Shown here one piece after another: positions 43,497 to 53,748 of a DNA stretch of 64,000 bases. Origin of the DNA: Woeseiaceae bacterium (GTDB lineage: Bacteria > Pseudomonadota > Gammaproteobacteria > Steroidobacterales > Woeseiaceae); NCBI GenBank assembly GCA_021773035.1, contig JAJFKU010000056.1:202344-266343 (forward strand). Direction: 5' to 3'. Every line of letters starts with the position of its first letter. Within the stretch, counting starts at the first letter, position 1. The translations under genes and the position numbers were made by a program. The notes below the pieces were generated by a model. That model worked only from the letters and a program-made list of their open reading frames with translations, made no database searches and was not told the origin of the DNA.

Positions 43497-44809
43497 GCCG
43501 TAACCAAAACCGCGATGCGGTGACAGGAATTATTCAGATAGCCGCGAGGGTTCCAGCCCGGCAACACCATGGGTTGCGAGCGACCCTCATCGTCAACCGC
43601 ACGGGCCCAGACCTCGTAGTAGCCGGGTTCGGGAAACCGGGTGCTCGTTGTCCAGTGCTGCCAGGCAAGCCAGTTTACCGCCTTTTTGAGCTTTGCCTTT
43701 TGCCAGCTGGCGCCAAAGTCTATCGACGTAAACACTGTCTTGACGGCGGCATCGCCGGCCCAGGCGTGGCCGCGCACACTCATGCGCTCGGTTACGCGGG
43801 TTTCGATACCCGATTTCGGATAGCTGATCAGCGACTTGACCGGCATCGACTCAATGATGCACATGTCCTCGTCGGCAACAGACGCGCCCGGAGCAACGGG
43901 TTTACATGGCACCCGGTAAGACTGCCCCGTCATCTTCGCGCCGTCATGGACGCGATCACGAATCAGGATGCGCGTCAGCCACTTACCGCTAACGGATGCC
44001 GGCCAGCCTGCACACAGCATACGTACCGGGTAACCGTGCAGTTCGGGCAGCGGCTCACCATTCATCGCCCAGACGATCATCGACTCTTTTTGCAGCGCTT
44101 TGTGCAACGGTACGCCGCGCGATATCGGCCGCTTGGTCGGATCACCGGACAAATGGGCGTCCGCTGCCTCGTATGCGACGTACACTGCGTTCTCCGCGAT
44201 ACCGCAATCTTCCAGAACATCTCGCAGTCTCACGCCGGTCCATTCAGGACAACCGATCGCGCCGGTCGTCCACTGATTGCCCTTCGCAGGCGGATAGAAC
44301 TCGGAACGACCGTTGCCGCCGCATTCGATCTGTAACTGCAGCGTCTGATGCCTGAAGCGTCGCTGGATTTCGCCGAGCGTTAACACCTGTGGCCGTTCGC
44401 AGGCCTCACCTTCGACGTGAACCTGCCATTCGAGTGGGTTGATGTCCCAGGTAGATGGCGGCACGCCGTTGTTACGCACGAATAATCGCGATGCCGGTGT
44501 TACTGCATCGTCGAGCAGATGCGCCGGAGTCTCGGCATTGATCGGCCGATCGTTGAGGACGGTCAATCCGGACTTGCCGGGAATCGAAAACGGCTCTTCG
44601 CTTTGTGCCAGTGCCGCCGGTATTAAGCCGCCGGGCATATACCTGGCGAACGGGATACTTGCTCCAAGCACGGCTGCCATTGCCGCCAATCCTGAGCCCT
44701 TGACAAAACCGCGACGCGAAACCGGGTCGATTTTACGGCCCCACAGCAGCTCGTCGGCGGTGTCCGGTTTTTTGGCATAGAGCCGGTGCAGGCCTTGTTT
44801 TTTCGTCAT
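43493..44809 (-). CDS. Sulfite oxidase-family molybdoenzyme, Tat-exported (SorA/SoxC-like)
   Basis: 438 aa. A long leader with a twin-arginine motif SRRGFVKGSGLAAMAAVLGA is followed by the Mo-MPT domain. The Mo-ligand Cys is 163 in IECGGNGRSEF. The dimerisation domain runs from about 310 (FTSIDFGASW, ...GYYEVWARAVDDEG). With the cytochrome c it forms a periplasmic dehydrogenase pair. Sulfite is the likely substrate, but SoxC-like and other sulfoxide-type roles are possible. It overlaps hutG by ATGA, which is unusual. Confidence 0.88.
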   Translation of the reverse strand: MTKKQGLHRLYAKKPDTADELLWGRKIDPVSRRGFVKGSGLAAMAAVLGASIPFARYMPGGLIPAALAQSEEPFSIPGKSGLTVLNDRPINAETPAHLLDDAVTPASRLFVRNNGVPPSTWDINPLEWQVHVEGEACERPQVLTLGEIQRRFRHQTLQLQIECGGNGRSEFYPPAKGNQWTTGAIGCPEWTGVRLRDVLEDCGIAENAVYVAYEAADAHLSGDPTKRPISRGVPLHKALQKESMIVWAMNGEPLPELHGYPVRMLCAGWPASVSGKWLTRILIRDRVHDGAKMTGQSYRVPCKPVAPGASVADEDMCIIESMPVKSLISYPKSGIETRVTERMSVRGHAWAGDAAVKTVFTSIDFGASWQKAKLKKAVNWLAWQHWTTSTRFPEPGYYEVWARAVDDEGRSQPMVLPGWNPRGYLNNSCHRIAVLVTA

Positions 44810-45591
44810 TCGTTCGTGACGCTCAGGTAGGTAGTCAGCATTTTCCTGAGGGTATCACGAAGACGATCTGCCTTCGCCCGGTCATAGGACGCTGTCGCTT
44901 CGTCCATGTACGCGCGCTGTGCGATCTCCAGCTGCAGCGCATGAATGTCCGTACCCGGCTCACCATAGCAGCGTGTGATGTAACCGCCCTTGAAGCGACC
45001 GTTGACAACGCTGCTGTAGCCGCTTGCCGCTGCTACCACAGCGACGGCTTCTTCAGCATCGGCCGCACAACTTGTCGCATTGTTGGACCCGAGATTGAGC
45101 ACCGGGAGCTCGCCGTCGAACAGGCGCGGCACAGCACTGGGTATCGAATGGGCATCCCAGAGCAGGGCATGGCCGTGCCTGGCGCGCAGTGCCGCCAGCG
45201 TCTCGCGAATGCGATCGTGATAGGGACGCCAATAGGTTTCTATACGCGTGGACTTCTCGCGGCTGTCGACGCCATCCGAACGATAAATCGGCGCTCCGTC
45301 GAAAGTCTCTTCAGGACAAATGCCGGTCGCGAGTTGCCCCGGATACAGGCTGCCATCGTCGGCCGGCCGGTTCAGGTCAACGACATAGCGCGAGTAGTTC
45401 GCCACAAGGACGTTCGCACCAAGATCGGCAGCAAAGTCATACAGATCGGCAACATGCCAGTCGGTATCCGGTATCGCCCGCCCGCGCCCGGTCATGCGCT
45501 GCAGGATATCGTCCGGAATCTCCCGGCCATCGTGCGGTACGCTGATCAGCAGCGGTGAGTCGCCGCTCAAGAACCGGTAGACGTCATTCAT
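44806..45591 (-). CDS. hutG: N-formylglutamate deformylase
   Basis: 261 aa. LISVPHDGREIP, TDWHVADLYDFA, ANYSRYVVDLNRP and LLWDAHSIPS are the FGase motifs with metal-binding His/Asp. It hydrolyses N-formyl-L-glutamate to glutamate and formate, the last step of the HutF branch of histidine degradation. The ATG at 45591 overlaps the hutH TGA (ATGA); the longer frame only reads into hutH. The formate made here is a substrate for the fds enzyme at 37-42 kb. Confidence 0.95.
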   Translation of the reverse strand: MNDVYRFLSGDSPLLISVPHDGREIPDDILQRMTGRGRAIPDTDWHVADLYDFAADLGANVLVANYSRYVVDLNRPADDGSLYPGQLATGICPEETFDGAPIYRSDGVDSREKSTRIETYWRPYHDRIRETLAALRARHGHALLWDAHSIPSAVPRLFDGELPVLNLGSNNATSCAADAEEAVAVVAAASGYSSVVNGRFKGGYITRCYGEPGTDIHALQLEIAQRAYMDEATASYDRAKADRLRDTLRKMLTTYLSVTNE

Positions 45592-47129
45592 GAACCAAGG
45601 CTGGGCAGGATCGACGCCGCATAGTCGCAATAAACACCCTCGTTTACGATCGCGGCAAGTTGGCGAATATCAGTCGACAGCGATCGGTCCTCTTCGTACT
45701 GCGGTGAAATTTCCCGCAGGCTACTGATGACAGTCTCGATAATCGGCGAGCTCTTTTTCGGATGATGAAATTCTACACCCTGAGCCGCCGCCAGCAGTTC
45801 TATGGCGACAATATTGGCGACGTTGTCCAGCATCGTATGCAGGCGGCGAGCGGCATACGTCGCCATACTGACGTGGTCCTCCTGATTGGCTGACGTCGGC
45901 AGGCTGTCGACGCTCGCCGGGTGCGCAAGCGATTTGTTCTCCGAGGCAAGTGCCGCTGCCGTTACCTGCGCCATCATGAAGCCGCTGTTGAGCCCGCCGT
46001 CCTTAACGAGAAATGCAGGCAGACCACTCATGTGCGAATCAATCAGCAGCGCGGTGCGGCGTTCGGACAAAGCGCCGATTTCTGCAATCGCCAGTGCCAG
46101 GTAGTCGGCGGCAAAGGCGACAGGCTCCGCGTGGAAGTTACCGCCGGACAGTACCGACTCCGAGTCGGCGAACACCAACGGATTGTCCGTCACGGCGTTT
46201 GCTTCGGTTTCGAGCACTTTGCAGACATGCCTGACGACGTCGAGACAGGCGCCAACGACCTGTGGCTGGCAGCGAATCGAATAAGGATCCTGTACACGCT
46301 CACAGGCCAGGTGCGAGGCACGAATATCGCTGCCGTGCATCAGTTCCCGCAGCACACCGGCTACCGCGATCTGGCCGCCATGGCCGCGTACGCGGTGAAT
46401 ACGTTTATCGAACGGCGTGTCACTGCCCTTGATCGCATCTGCTGACATCGCGCCCGCCACTAATGCGGCGGCGAGCAGGTTTTCGCTGCGATAGACCGCA
46501 GCCAGCGCAATAGCGGTCGAAACCTGCGTGCCGTTTAACAGTGCCAGTCCTTCTTTCGGTCCAAGACGAACGACGGCGATGCCGGCGTCGGCCAGCGCAG
46601 CGGCCGCCGGCATGCGCTGGCCGTCCACGCGCACGTCGCCAAAACCGAGCAGTGCACCGGCCATGTGCGCCAGCGGCGCCAGGTCGCCTGATGCGCCGAC
46701 CGACCCTTGCGATGGAATACACGGGTAAATATTGTGATTGATAAGCTCGCAGAGCGCCTCGACCAGTTCCAGCCTGACTCCAGAGAAACCTTCCGCCAGC
46801 GCGATGACCTTCATTAGCATGATGAGCCGCACGGAATCGTCGTCAAGATCGTCGCCGACACCGACAGCGTGCGAGCGAACGAGGTTCTCCTGCAGCTGCG
46901 CGAGCTGATCGACATCGATTCGAACATGGGCCAGTTGACCGAAACCGGTGTTAACGCCGTATACCTGTTTCCCACCCGCCACAACCTCGTCGATCAGTTC
47001 GTTCGACTCGGCAACGCGCCGCCTGGCGCTGTCCCCTAGCGACACGGTGAGCGGCTGCCGCCAGGCTTCCCGCAGTACGCTGAGAGCGATCTGCTGATTG
47101 TCCACGATCAATTTCATTTCGTGTTTCAT
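45588..47129 (-). CDS. hutH: Histidine ammonia-lyase
   Basis: 513 aa. The MIO cofactor forms from Ala-Ser-Gly at about 146-148 in [22 protein letters not shown] (active-site Tyr) near 57 and the C-terminal [14 protein letters not shown] are also typical. It removes ammonia from L-histidine to give urocanate, the first Hut step. ATG at 47129 overlaps the hutU TGA (ATGA); a second Met follows four residues later. All neighbours are Hut genes. Confidence 0.97.
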   Translation of the reverse strand: MKHEMKLIVDNQQIALSVLREAWRQPLTVSLGDSARRRVAESNELIDEVVAGGKQVYGVNTGFGQLAHVRIDVDQLAQLQENLVRSHAVGVGDDLDDDSVRLIMLMKVIALAEGFSGVRLELVEALCELINHNIYPCIPSQGSVGASGDLAPLAHMAGALLGFGDVRVDGQRMPAAAALADAGIAVVRLGPKEGLALLNGTQVSTAIALAAVYRSENLLAAALVAGAMSADAIKGSDTPFDKRIHRVRGHGGQIAVAGVLRELMHGSDIRASHLACERVQDPYSIRCQPQVVGACLDVVRHVCKVLETEANAVTDNPLVFADSESVLSGGNFHAEPVAFAADYLALAIAEIGALSERRTALLIDSHMSGLPAFLVKDGGLNSGFMMAQVTAAALASENKSLAHPASVDSLPTSANQEDHVSMATYAARRLHTMLDNVANIVAIELLAAAQGVEFHHPKKSSPIIETVISSLREISPQYEEDRSLSTDIRQLAAIVNEGVYCDYAASILPSLGS

Positions 47130-48790
47130 TGCGCGTCCCCGTTGCCGATCATCGGAAGATTGAGTCCATGTTCGCGAGCGCAGTCGATCGCGATGTCGTA
47201 GCCCGCGTCGGCATGACGCATCACACCGCTGGCCGGATCGTTCCACAGAACGCGCGCGATGCGTCGATCGGCATCCTCGCTGCCGTCGCAGACGATAACC
47301 AGACCGGCGTGTTGCGAGTAGCCCATGCCAACACCACCACCATGGTGCAACGACACCCAGGTCGCACCGCCCGCCGTACTCAGTAACGCATTCAACAACG
47401 CCCAGTCCGAAACCGCGTCGCTGCCGTCGAGCATGCTTTCCGTTTCCCGGTTCGGACTCGCGACAGAGCCGCTGTCGAGATGGTCCCGGCCAATCACGAC
47501 CGGCGCGCTAAGCTCGCCGTTGCGCACCATTTCGTTGAACGCCAGTCCCAGCCGGTCGCGCTGACCCAGTCCTACCCAGCAGATTCGGGCCGGCAGACCT
47601 TGAAACTGTATGCGGTCGCGTGCAGCGTCCAGCCAGTTGTGCAGATGCTCGTCGTCCGGAATCAGCTCCTTGACTTTGGCGTCCGTCCGGTAGATGTCCT
47701 CCGGATCGCCGGACAACGCGGCCCATCGAAACGGGCCGATGCCGCGACAAAACAGTGGCCTGACGTAGGCGGGGACGAAGCCGGGGAAATCGAAGGCATT
47801 CTCCACACCTTCATCAAAAGCGACCTGGCGAATGTTGTTGCCGTAGTCAAAGGTCGGAATGCCCTGCTTTTGAAACTCCAGCATGGCCCTGACATGCACA
47901 GCCATCGAAACGGCGGATGCCGCAGCGACGGCGTCCGGATCACTATCTCTTTTTTGCAACCACTGCTCCACGCTCCAGCCCGCCGGCAAATAGCCATTGG
48001 CGGGGTCATGCGCAGAGGTTTGATCGGTCACCGCATCCGGCCGGATACCGAGTCTGACCATCTCCGGCAGGATTTCGGCTGCGTTACCCAGCAGGCCAAC
48101 CGACACAGCCTTTTTATCACGGACCGATTGCTCGATGATCTGCATCGCCTCCGACAGCGTGTCCGCCCGTATATCGAGGTAACCCGTTTGCAGGCGCATG
48201 TCGATGCGATCCGCCTGGCATTCGATCGCCAGCATCGATGCACCGGCCATCGTTGCAGCGAGTGGCTGCGCTCCTCCCATGCCGCCCAGTCCCGCCGTGA
48301 GTATCCAGCGTCCCGCAAGATCGCCATCGTAATGCTGGCGACCCATTTCCACGAAGGTTTCGTAAGTACCCTGGACGATGCCCTGGCTGCCGATGTATAT
48401 CCACGAACCGGCCGTCATCTGGCCGTACATCATCAGGCCTTTTTTATCGAGTTCCCGGAAGTGGTCCCAGTTTGCCCAGGCAGGCACCAGGTTGGAGTTC
48501 GCGATCAATACGCGCGGCGCATCGACATGGGTACGGAACACGCCCACCGGCTTACCCGACTGCACAAGCAGTGTTTCGTCGGACTCGAGCTCCGTCAGCG
48601 CCTCGACAATCGCGTCGAAACACTCCCAGTTTCGCGCCGCCTTACCGATGCCGCCGTAGACGACCAGATCCTGTGGCCGTTCGGCCACTTCCGGATCCAG
48701 GTTGTTCATCAGCATCCTGAGCGGCGCCTCGGTCAGCCAGCTTTTGGCGGTCAGTGAGGGGCCCGTCGGCGATTTGATTATTCTTGTCAT
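47126..48790 (-). CDS. hutU: Urocanate hydratase
   Basis: 554 aa, the normal length. Recognised by [30 protein letters not shown], the NAD-binding [18 protein letters not shown] and the C-terminal [20 protein letters not shown] with the catalytic Cys. It uses tightly bound NAD+ as an electrophile to convert urocanate to imidazolonepropionate. ATGA overlap with hutC upstream. Cytoplasmic tetramer/dimer in known members. Confidence 0.97.
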   Translation of the reverse strand: MTRIIKSPTGPSLTAKSWLTEAPLRMLMNNLDPEVAERPQDLVVYGGIGKAARNWECFDAIVEALTELESDETLLVQSGKPVGVFRTHVDAPRVLIANSNLVPAWANWDHFRELDKKGLMMYGQMTAGSWIYIGSQGIVQGTYETFVEMGRQHYDGDLAGRWILTAGLGGMGGAQPLAATMAGASMLAIECQADRIDMRLQTGYLDIRADTLSEAMQIIEQSVRDKKAVSVGLLGNAAEILPEMVRLGIRPDAVTDQTSAHDPANGYLPAGWSVEQWLQKRDSDPDAVAAASAVSMAVHVRAMLEFQKQGIPTFDYGNNIRQVAFDEGVENAFDFPGFVPAYVRPLFCRGIGPFRWAALSGDPEDIYRTDAKVKELIPDDEHLHNWLDAARDRIQFQGLPARICWVGLGQRDRLGLAFNEMVRNGELSAPVVIGRDHLDSGSVASPNRETESMLDGSDAVSDWALLNALLSTAGGATWVSLHHGGGVGMGYSQHAGLVIVCDGSEDADRRIARVLWNDPASGVMRHADAGYDIAIDCAREHGLNLPMIGNGDAQ

Positions 48791-49551
48791 TGGCTGAGAT
48801 TCTCCAGTTGTACGACATCGGCCGGGGCCGTTCGCGATGTTCCGGGCGGCGTGTAATAGCCGGTGAGTTCATAGCGACTGCCCGGGTGATGCAGTCGCGC
48901 AAATGTGACGGGACGGCCGTCTGACCAGGTGCGGCGCATGACGACCAGGCAGGCTTCACCGTCATTCATCTCGAGCTGCCGGCGTATCGCCGAATTCGGT
49001 ATGCTCGCTCTGACAACCTGCTCTGCCTCCTGAAAGGGCGCGACGCCGGTCAGATAAGCGCTCGGTGTTATGCGATCGAAGTCCTGCTCGAGGCAGCCGG
49101 GCGCAAAGCTGGACAACACGTAGCGATCTTCTACCTGAATGGGCGCGCCGTCCTCGGAGTGCACCAGTAGCAGATGGAAAACATCACTACCCTGTTCCAC
49201 GTGCAGCGCCTTGGCGATTTCCCCCCGCGCATGTTGCAATGACTGCCGCACGACGCGACTCGAATGCCGGCCTCCGCGCGCAGCAACTTCATCGGCGATG
49301 CTCTTTAGCTCGAGTAAATCCGATCGCGACCGGTAATCCGAAACGAAAGTCCCTCTGCCGGCGACACGTTCGACGTAGCCTTCGTCGGTCAGCTCACGCA
49401 GTGCCCGGTTTGCGGTCATGCGCGACACACTCTTGGCCTCGACGAGCTCGTTCTCCGACGGCACGCGATCTGACGGTTGCAGCTCGCCGCTGGATATTTT
49501 TTCGATGATGTAATCCTTGAGCTCCTGGTAGCGTGGTTTAGCCGCCGTCAT
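48787..49551 (-). CDS. hutC: GntR-family histidine utilisation repressor
   Basis: 254 aa. N-terminal GntR winged helix ([20 protein letters not shown], then [19 protein letters not shown]) and a C-terminal UTRA domain that in HutC binds urocanate ([21 protein letters not shown]). It probably represses both hut transcripts through the palindrome at 50924-50933 and is released by urocanate. The gene lies inside the operon it controls, between hutF and hutU, with ATGA overlaps on both sides. Confidence 0.94.
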   Translation of the reverse strand: MTAAKPRYQELKDYIIEKISSGELQPSDRVPSENELVEAKSVSRMTANRALRELTDEGYVERVAGRGTFVSDYRSRSDLLELKSIADEVAARGGRHSSRVVRQSLQHARGEIAKALHVEQGSDVFHLLLVHSEDGAPIQVEDRYVLSSFAPGCLEQDFDRITPSAYLTGVAPFQEAEQVVRASIPNSAIRRQLEMNDGEACLVVMRRTWSDGRPVTFARLHHPGSRYELTGYYTPPGTSRTAPADVVQLENLSQ

Positions 49552-50906
49552 TGTCGAGCTCCCAGGGTCGCGATTGCGTCCGCATAAGCGCTGCGTGCGC
49601 TCTCTCGCTGCTTATGCATCGCGTCGACGACACACCAGGCACCATCAACCATGACGCGCTCAACCGGCAGTGGGTAACCGGAAAATACCAGCGCATCGAG
49701 CCGCGACTCGTCATCATGGCCCTGGAACATGGGGTCGTCGTCGTTCAGAGCAACGAAATCAGCAAAGCCACCGACGGCAATCCCGTCTCCCTGCTGACCA
49801 CCGGCGGCAGCGCCGCCTTCGAGCGCCCGCAGAAACAACTCGCTACCGACGTGGCTGTGACGCAACGAAACGACGTTGCGCGAACGCGTCGCCAGCCGTT
49901 GCCCGTATTCGAGCCAGCGCAGTTCCTCGAAAGGATTGATGGACACATGGCTATCGGAGCCGATGGCAATACGGCCACCGTGACTCAGATAGTCATGTAG
50001 CGGAAAAAGACCGTCACCCAGGTTGGCCTCCGTGCTTGGACACAGCCCGACAACAGCACCGCTGGCCGCCAGTGCAGCAACTTCTTCGGCATCCATGTGG
50101 GTCGCATGCACCAGGCACCAGTTGGCGGCGACATCGTAATTGTCGAGCAGCCAGCGAACCGGCCTTTGGCCATAAGCCGCAACGCACTCATCGACCTCGC
50201 GCACCTGCTCGGCAATGTGAAGATGCATTGGAATGAAATCACGCGCAGCCAGCTTCGCTATCGCTCGCAGCGACTCCCGGCTCACGGCGCGCAGACTGTG
50301 AGCGCCAATACCAACGCTAACGGCGGAGCGGCTGGCGGCGACGGCACGGTCGTAGTGCTGCATGAATTCGTCGATCGACAACGCGAAGCTGCGCTGATGG
50401 GCTGAGGGTTCCGGCCTGTCGAATCCCGCGCGTTCGTAGTGCACGGGCACGTAGGTCAGGCGAATACCGCTGTCCGCCGCAGCCCTTGAGATCGCCGCAA
50501 ACATAGTATCGACAGCTTCCGGATTCCTGGGGTCACGATGCAGGTAGTGAAACTCGGCAACGGATGTGTAGCCACTGGCCAGCATTTCGCAATAAGCCTG
50601 GCGCGCAATAGCCGTCAGTGCGTCTGCATCGACACGCCCGGCCAGTTCGTACATGCGCTCCCGCCAGGTCCAGAAATTATCGCGGCCAGCCGGCGAACGC
50701 TGTTCGGTATGGCCAGCCAGTGCGCGCTGAAAAGCGTGGCTGTGGGCATTGCACAAACCGGGAATGACATAGCCGACGGGAATGTCATCGGCGCTCGCCA
50801 GAACGCCGCGCTCAACCGCCGCGAAGTGCCCGTCCGCCACCTGCAGGCGCACGTTGTCGACCCAGCCGGTGGGCAATAACGCCTTCTTTGCGAATACCTT
50901 GGTCAT
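49548..50906 (-). CDS. hutF: Formimidoylglutamate deiminase
   Basis: 452 aa amidohydrolase. GYVIPGLCNAHSHAFQRALA carries the first metal-binding His pair, PMHLHIAEQ the next, LVHATHMD and IGSDSHVSINPFEELRWLEY the rest. It converts N-formimidoyl-L-glutamate to N-formylglutamate and ammonia, so this strain uses the five-step pathway with HutG. ATG at 50906; an in-frame TTG five codons earlier is less likely. First gene of the minus-strand hut transcript. Confidence 0.96.
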   Translation of the reverse strand: MTKVFAKKALLPTGWVDNVRLQVADGHFAAVERGVLASADDIPVGYVIPGLCNAHSHAFQRALAGHTEQRSPAGRDNFWTWRERMYELAGRVDADALTAIARQAYCEMLASGYTSVAEFHYLHRDPRNPEAVDTMFAAISRAAADSGIRLTYVPVHYERAGFDRPEPSAHQRSFALSIDEFMQHYDRAVAASRSAVSVGIGAHSLRAVSRESLRAIAKLAARDFIPMHLHIAEQVREVDECVAAYGQRPVRWLLDNYDVAANWCLVHATHMDAEEVAALAASGAVVGLCPSTEANLGDGLFPLHDYLSHGGRIAIGSDSHVSINPFEELRWLEYGQRLATRSRNVVSLRHSHVGSELFLRALEGGAAAGGQQGDGIAVGGFADFVALNDDDPMFQGHDDESRLDALVFSGYPLPVERVMVDGAWCVVDAMHKQRESARSAYADAIATLGARQ

Positions 50907-50923
50907 GCTGCTCTCATCCAAGT

Positions 50924-50933
50924 TGTATATACA
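50924..50933. promoter_or_regulatory. HutC-type operator between hutF and hutI
   Basis: TGTATATACA is a perfect 10-bp palindrome (in context TTGTATATACAG), close to the Pseudomonas HutC site cTTGTATGTACAAg. It sits in the short divergent region, 18 bases from the hutF ATG, ideally placed to block both promoters. The match and context are good; binding is inferred. Confidence 0.7.
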
Positions 50934-50991
50934 GGCTAGACCATGCTAACGTCGCTTGCAACTGCTGACACGGACAATGCTGGGACGCGAA

Positions 50992-52215
50992 ATGCCGGAC
51001 TGGGACCTGCTGCTAAGCGATGCGCGCATAGCGACGATGTGCGCCGGGGTGCCTGACTATGGCGTCATTGGCGAGCGCGCCGCGATCGCCGTCAAAGACG
51101 GTCGTATCGCCTGGATCGGCGACCAGTCCGGACGGCCCCCGGGCAGCGCGAAAACCGAGCGCTCCCTCGGCGGTCGCTGGCTGACGCCGGCGTTAATTGA
51201 CTGTCACACGCACCTTGTTTTTGGCGGCGACAGGGCCGCCGAATTCGAGCAGCGCCTGCGCGGCGCCAGCTACGAAGATATCGCGCGCGCCGGCGGTGGC
51301 ATCATGTCCACGGTACGTGCGACCCGAAGCGCGTCGGCGGACGAACTGTTTGCCGCCGCACTGCCGCGAGTCAGCGCGTTAATTGACGAGGGTGTGACGA
51401 CAATAGAAGTGAAGTCCGGCTACGGGCTGGACGTCGCCACTGAAATCCGCATGCTCGAAGTGGCGCGCCGGCTCGGTGAGGAATCTGATGCCGACATTCG
51501 TACTACCCTGCTTGCGGCGCATACGGTGCCGCCCGAATTCGAGAACGACGCCGACGCTTACATCGAACTCATCTGTAATGAAATCCTGCCCGAAGTCACA
51601 GCGCGCAAACTTGCAGATGCTGTCGACGCCTATTGCGAGCCGATAGCTTTCAGCGCAGCGCAGATCGAACGTCTGTTTCAGAAGGCGACCGAGTTGGGCC
51701 TGCCGGTGAAACTGCATGCCGACCAGCTCAGCGACGGTGGCGGTGCCGAACTTGCAGCGCGCTTCAACGCATTGTCTGCGGATCACCTCGAGTACACATC
51801 AATCAGCGGCGTCAAAGCGATGGCTGCGGCCAGGTCGGTCGCGGTGTTGCTGCCGGGAGCGTTTCTCACCCTTGGTGAAACGCGGCTGCCGCCGATCGAA
51901 GAATTCCGCACACACGAGATCCCAATCGCCGTGGCAACCGACTGCAATCCCGGAACCTCGCCAATCTGTTCTCTGCGTACCGCAATGATGCTGGCAAGCC
52001 GCTTGTTTAAACTCACACCTGAGGAATGCCTCGCGGGAACAACCCGCGAAGCAGCCCGGGCGCTCGGCTTGCTGGATGACCGTGGCACACTGGAAGTTGG
52101 CAAGCGCGCTGACTTCGCGATCTGGGACATTGGCCACCCGCGCGAACTCGCCTACTGGACCGGCACATTACAACTGGCGGAAACATTCGCAGGCGGGCAC
52201 ACTACGCGTTCTTGA
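50992..52215 (+). CDS. hutI: Imidazolonepropionase
   Basis: 407 aa amidohydrolase. LIDCHTHLVFGGDRAAEFE near residue 70, the EVKSGYGLD motif, LHADQLSDGGG and ATDCNPGTSP are diagnostic. It hydrolyses imidazolone-5-propionate to N-formimidoylglutamate. ATG at 50992 has GGGA six bases upstream and gives the usual N-terminus; ATG at 50977 is an alternative. Divergent from the other hut genes, sharing the operator. Its TGA overlaps the TTG start of the exporter gene. Confidence 0.96.
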   Translation: MPDWDLLLSDARIATMCAGVPDYGVIGERAAIAVKDGRIAWIGDQSGRPPGSAKTERSLGGRWLTPALIDCHTHLVFGGDRAAEFEQRLRGASYEDIARAGGGIMSTVRATRSASADELFAAALPRVSALIDEGVTTIEVKSGYGLDVATEIRMLEVARRLGEESDADIRTTLLAAHTVPPEFENDADAYIELICNEILPEVTARKLADAVDAYCEPIAFSAAQIERLFQKATELGLPVKLHADQLSDGGGAELAARFNALSADHLEYTSISGVKAMAAARSVAVLLPGAFLTLGETRLPPIEEFRTHEIPIAVATDCNPGTSPICSLRTAMMLASRLFKLTPEECLAGTTREAARALGLLDDRGTLEVGKRADFAIWDIGHPRELAYWTGTLQLAETFAGGHTTRS

Positions 52216-53438
52216 ACGCGCACCTTTCCCAATCCCGCAGCTTCATCATTACGCTTGGCCTGTTGACGGCCGTGGCGGCGTTGACTGTGGACCTCAGCCT
52301 GCCGGCAATTCCGGCGATGGTCGACGCACTCGGCACGAGTCTGTCCCGTGGCCAGCAGATCGTCGGCATCTTCATGTTCGGCATGTCGCTGGGACAGATT
52401 CCGGCGGGTCTGGCAGCCGATCGCTTTGGTCGCATGCCGACCATTTATGTGGGTATGGGGTTGTTCCTGGTCGCCGCCTGTGTCGCGGCAATCGCCAGCG
52501 ACATGGAAGTGTTGCTGGCCGCACGCTTCGTACAGGGGGCCGGGGCTGCGTCGGCAATCGTTATTTCGCGTGCCGTCGTGCGCGATATCGCGACGGGCAA
52601 GGAAGCGGCACGGCTGATGTCATTAATGACGATGATATTCACCGCAGCGCCGGTCATCGCACCCAGCATCGGCGCACTGCTCGTTGCGCAGTGGAACTGG
52701 CGGGCACCGTTCATCGTCATCGCAGTCTGCGGCTTCGCTTTGCTATTCGGCATTCGCAGCAATCTCACCGAAACGCACACACCGAACGCCTCCGAGCGAC
52801 CACTGCGTCAGCTGGTGTCCAGCTTCAGGGAATATTTTTCGCATCGACAGAGTATATTCGGCCTGCTGTTACTGGTCCTGCCACCCGCGGGCTATATGTC
52901 CATCATCGCCGTTTCGGCAGCACTGACGGTCGAGATATACGGCTTTACGATCACCCAGTACGGCTTTATCTTTGCCTGCGCCGGATTGTCCATACTGGCC
53001 GGCTCCGTCGTCAATCGCTGGCTGGTTACGCGCTTTGAGGTGATGCAGCTCATTAAGCTTGGCGTGCTATTGATCTTTGCTGCCAGCGCACAACTCGCCG
53101 TTATTGCCTGGCTCGATGCTGCACCGTTCTGGTGGGTATGGAGTTGCGTTTGCCTGTACATGTTCACTATCGCGATTCTGATGTCCAACACCACGGTCTT
53201 CGCTTTGGACCCATTACCGAAAATTGCCGGCGTGGCCTCTTCGATTCTGGGCACCTCGCAAAACATCGTCGGCGCATCGGGCGCCATCCTGGCCGCGTTA
53301 ATCTACGACGGTACAATCCGCAATACGACAATCATCATGGCCGCGACAGGGATAATAACCGCGGGAATATTCCTTCTACGACCGCTGCTCTGCCCCGGTC
53401 CGCTGGTCCATCATCCGGACGAACTGGCCCGGGACTGA
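52212..53438 (+). CDS. MFS transporter, Bcr/CflA drug-resistance type
   Basis: 408 aa with twelve predicted transmembrane helices. DLSLPAIPAM in helix 1, GQIPAGLAADRFGRMP between helices 2 and 3 (MFS motif A) and RFVQGAGAASAIVISRAVVRD in helix 4 fit the DHA1 Bcr/CflA family. It would export small molecules by proton antiport; the substrate is unknown. TTG start at 52212 overlaps the hutI stop, so it belongs to the hutI transcript. The 423-bp repeat element begins five bases after its stop. Confidence 0.9.
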   Translation: MNAHLSQSRSFIITLGLLTAVAALTVDLSLPAIPAMVDALGTSLSRGQQIVGIFMFGMSLGQIPAGLAADRFGRMPTIYVGMGLFLVAACVAAIASDMEVLLAARFVQGAGAASAIVISRAVVRDIATGKEAARLMSLMTMIFTAAPVIAPSIGALLVAQWNWRAPFIVIAVCGFALLFGIRSNLTETHTPNASERPLRQLVSSFREYFSHRQSIFGLLLLVLPPAGYMSIIAVSAALTVEIYGFTITQYGFIFACAGLSILAGSVVNRWLVTRFEVMQLIKLGVLLIFAASAQLAVIAWLDAAPFWWVWSCVCLYMFTIAILMSNTTVFALDPLPKIAGVASSILGTSQNIVGASGAILAALIYDGTIRNTTIIMAATGIITAGIFLLRPLLCPGPLVHHPDELARD

Positions 53439-53514
53439 CAGGTAAAAAAAGGGGCCTGCCCCGAACGGCACTCACTTAAGCTTTGACTTCGACGCACTGG
53501 GATTTGCGCAGGGT

Positions 53515-53589
53515 CATCGATCTGGAGAGGTATACCGGAATGGCTCCCTGCGGTCCGCTTTATTTCCGGTATACCTCTCCAGATCGATG
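53515..53589. repeat. Hairpin A of the nested element
   Basis: A 26-bp perfect stem (starts catcgatctggagagg, closes before the loop at 53541-53563). The top of the stem and loop together form one copy (53537-53567) of a 31-base segment whose reverse complement is in hairpin B. The loop contains gcggtccgc, itself a near-palindrome. Confidence 0.9.
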
Positions 53590-53666
53590 CCTTGTGACAG
53601 TCGCCGTGTGTTCGCGGTCAGAGCAGATACGAAGTGCTGACCTTAAATCGACGCTAAACGTCATAA

Positions 53667-53748
53667 GCGGGCGGGCGAGATAGTGTTTACAGGAAATAAA
53701 GCGGACCGCAGGGAGCCATTCCTGGTGAACACTATCTCGCCCGTCCGC
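53667..53748. repeat. Hairpin B of the nested element
   Basis: A 21-bp stem with one G-T pair (core cgggcgagatagtgtt, 53672-53687, with aacactatctcgcccg, 53728-53743). The loop region 53692-53722 is the exact reverse complement of 53537-53567 in hairpin A, so the two loops can pair fully. A smaller hairpin (ggtcag/ctgacc, 53616-53621 with 53637-53642) lies between A and B. Confidence 0.9.

Noticed and set aside
47480..48757. 425-codon open frame on the plus strand
   Set aside because: Antisense to hutU, whose identity is certain. No recognisable protein features.
53483..53683. 66-codon frame within the nested repeat element
   Set aside because: Its sequence is dictated by the hairpin A palindrome, it starts with TTG without a ribosome site, and it has no protein-like features.
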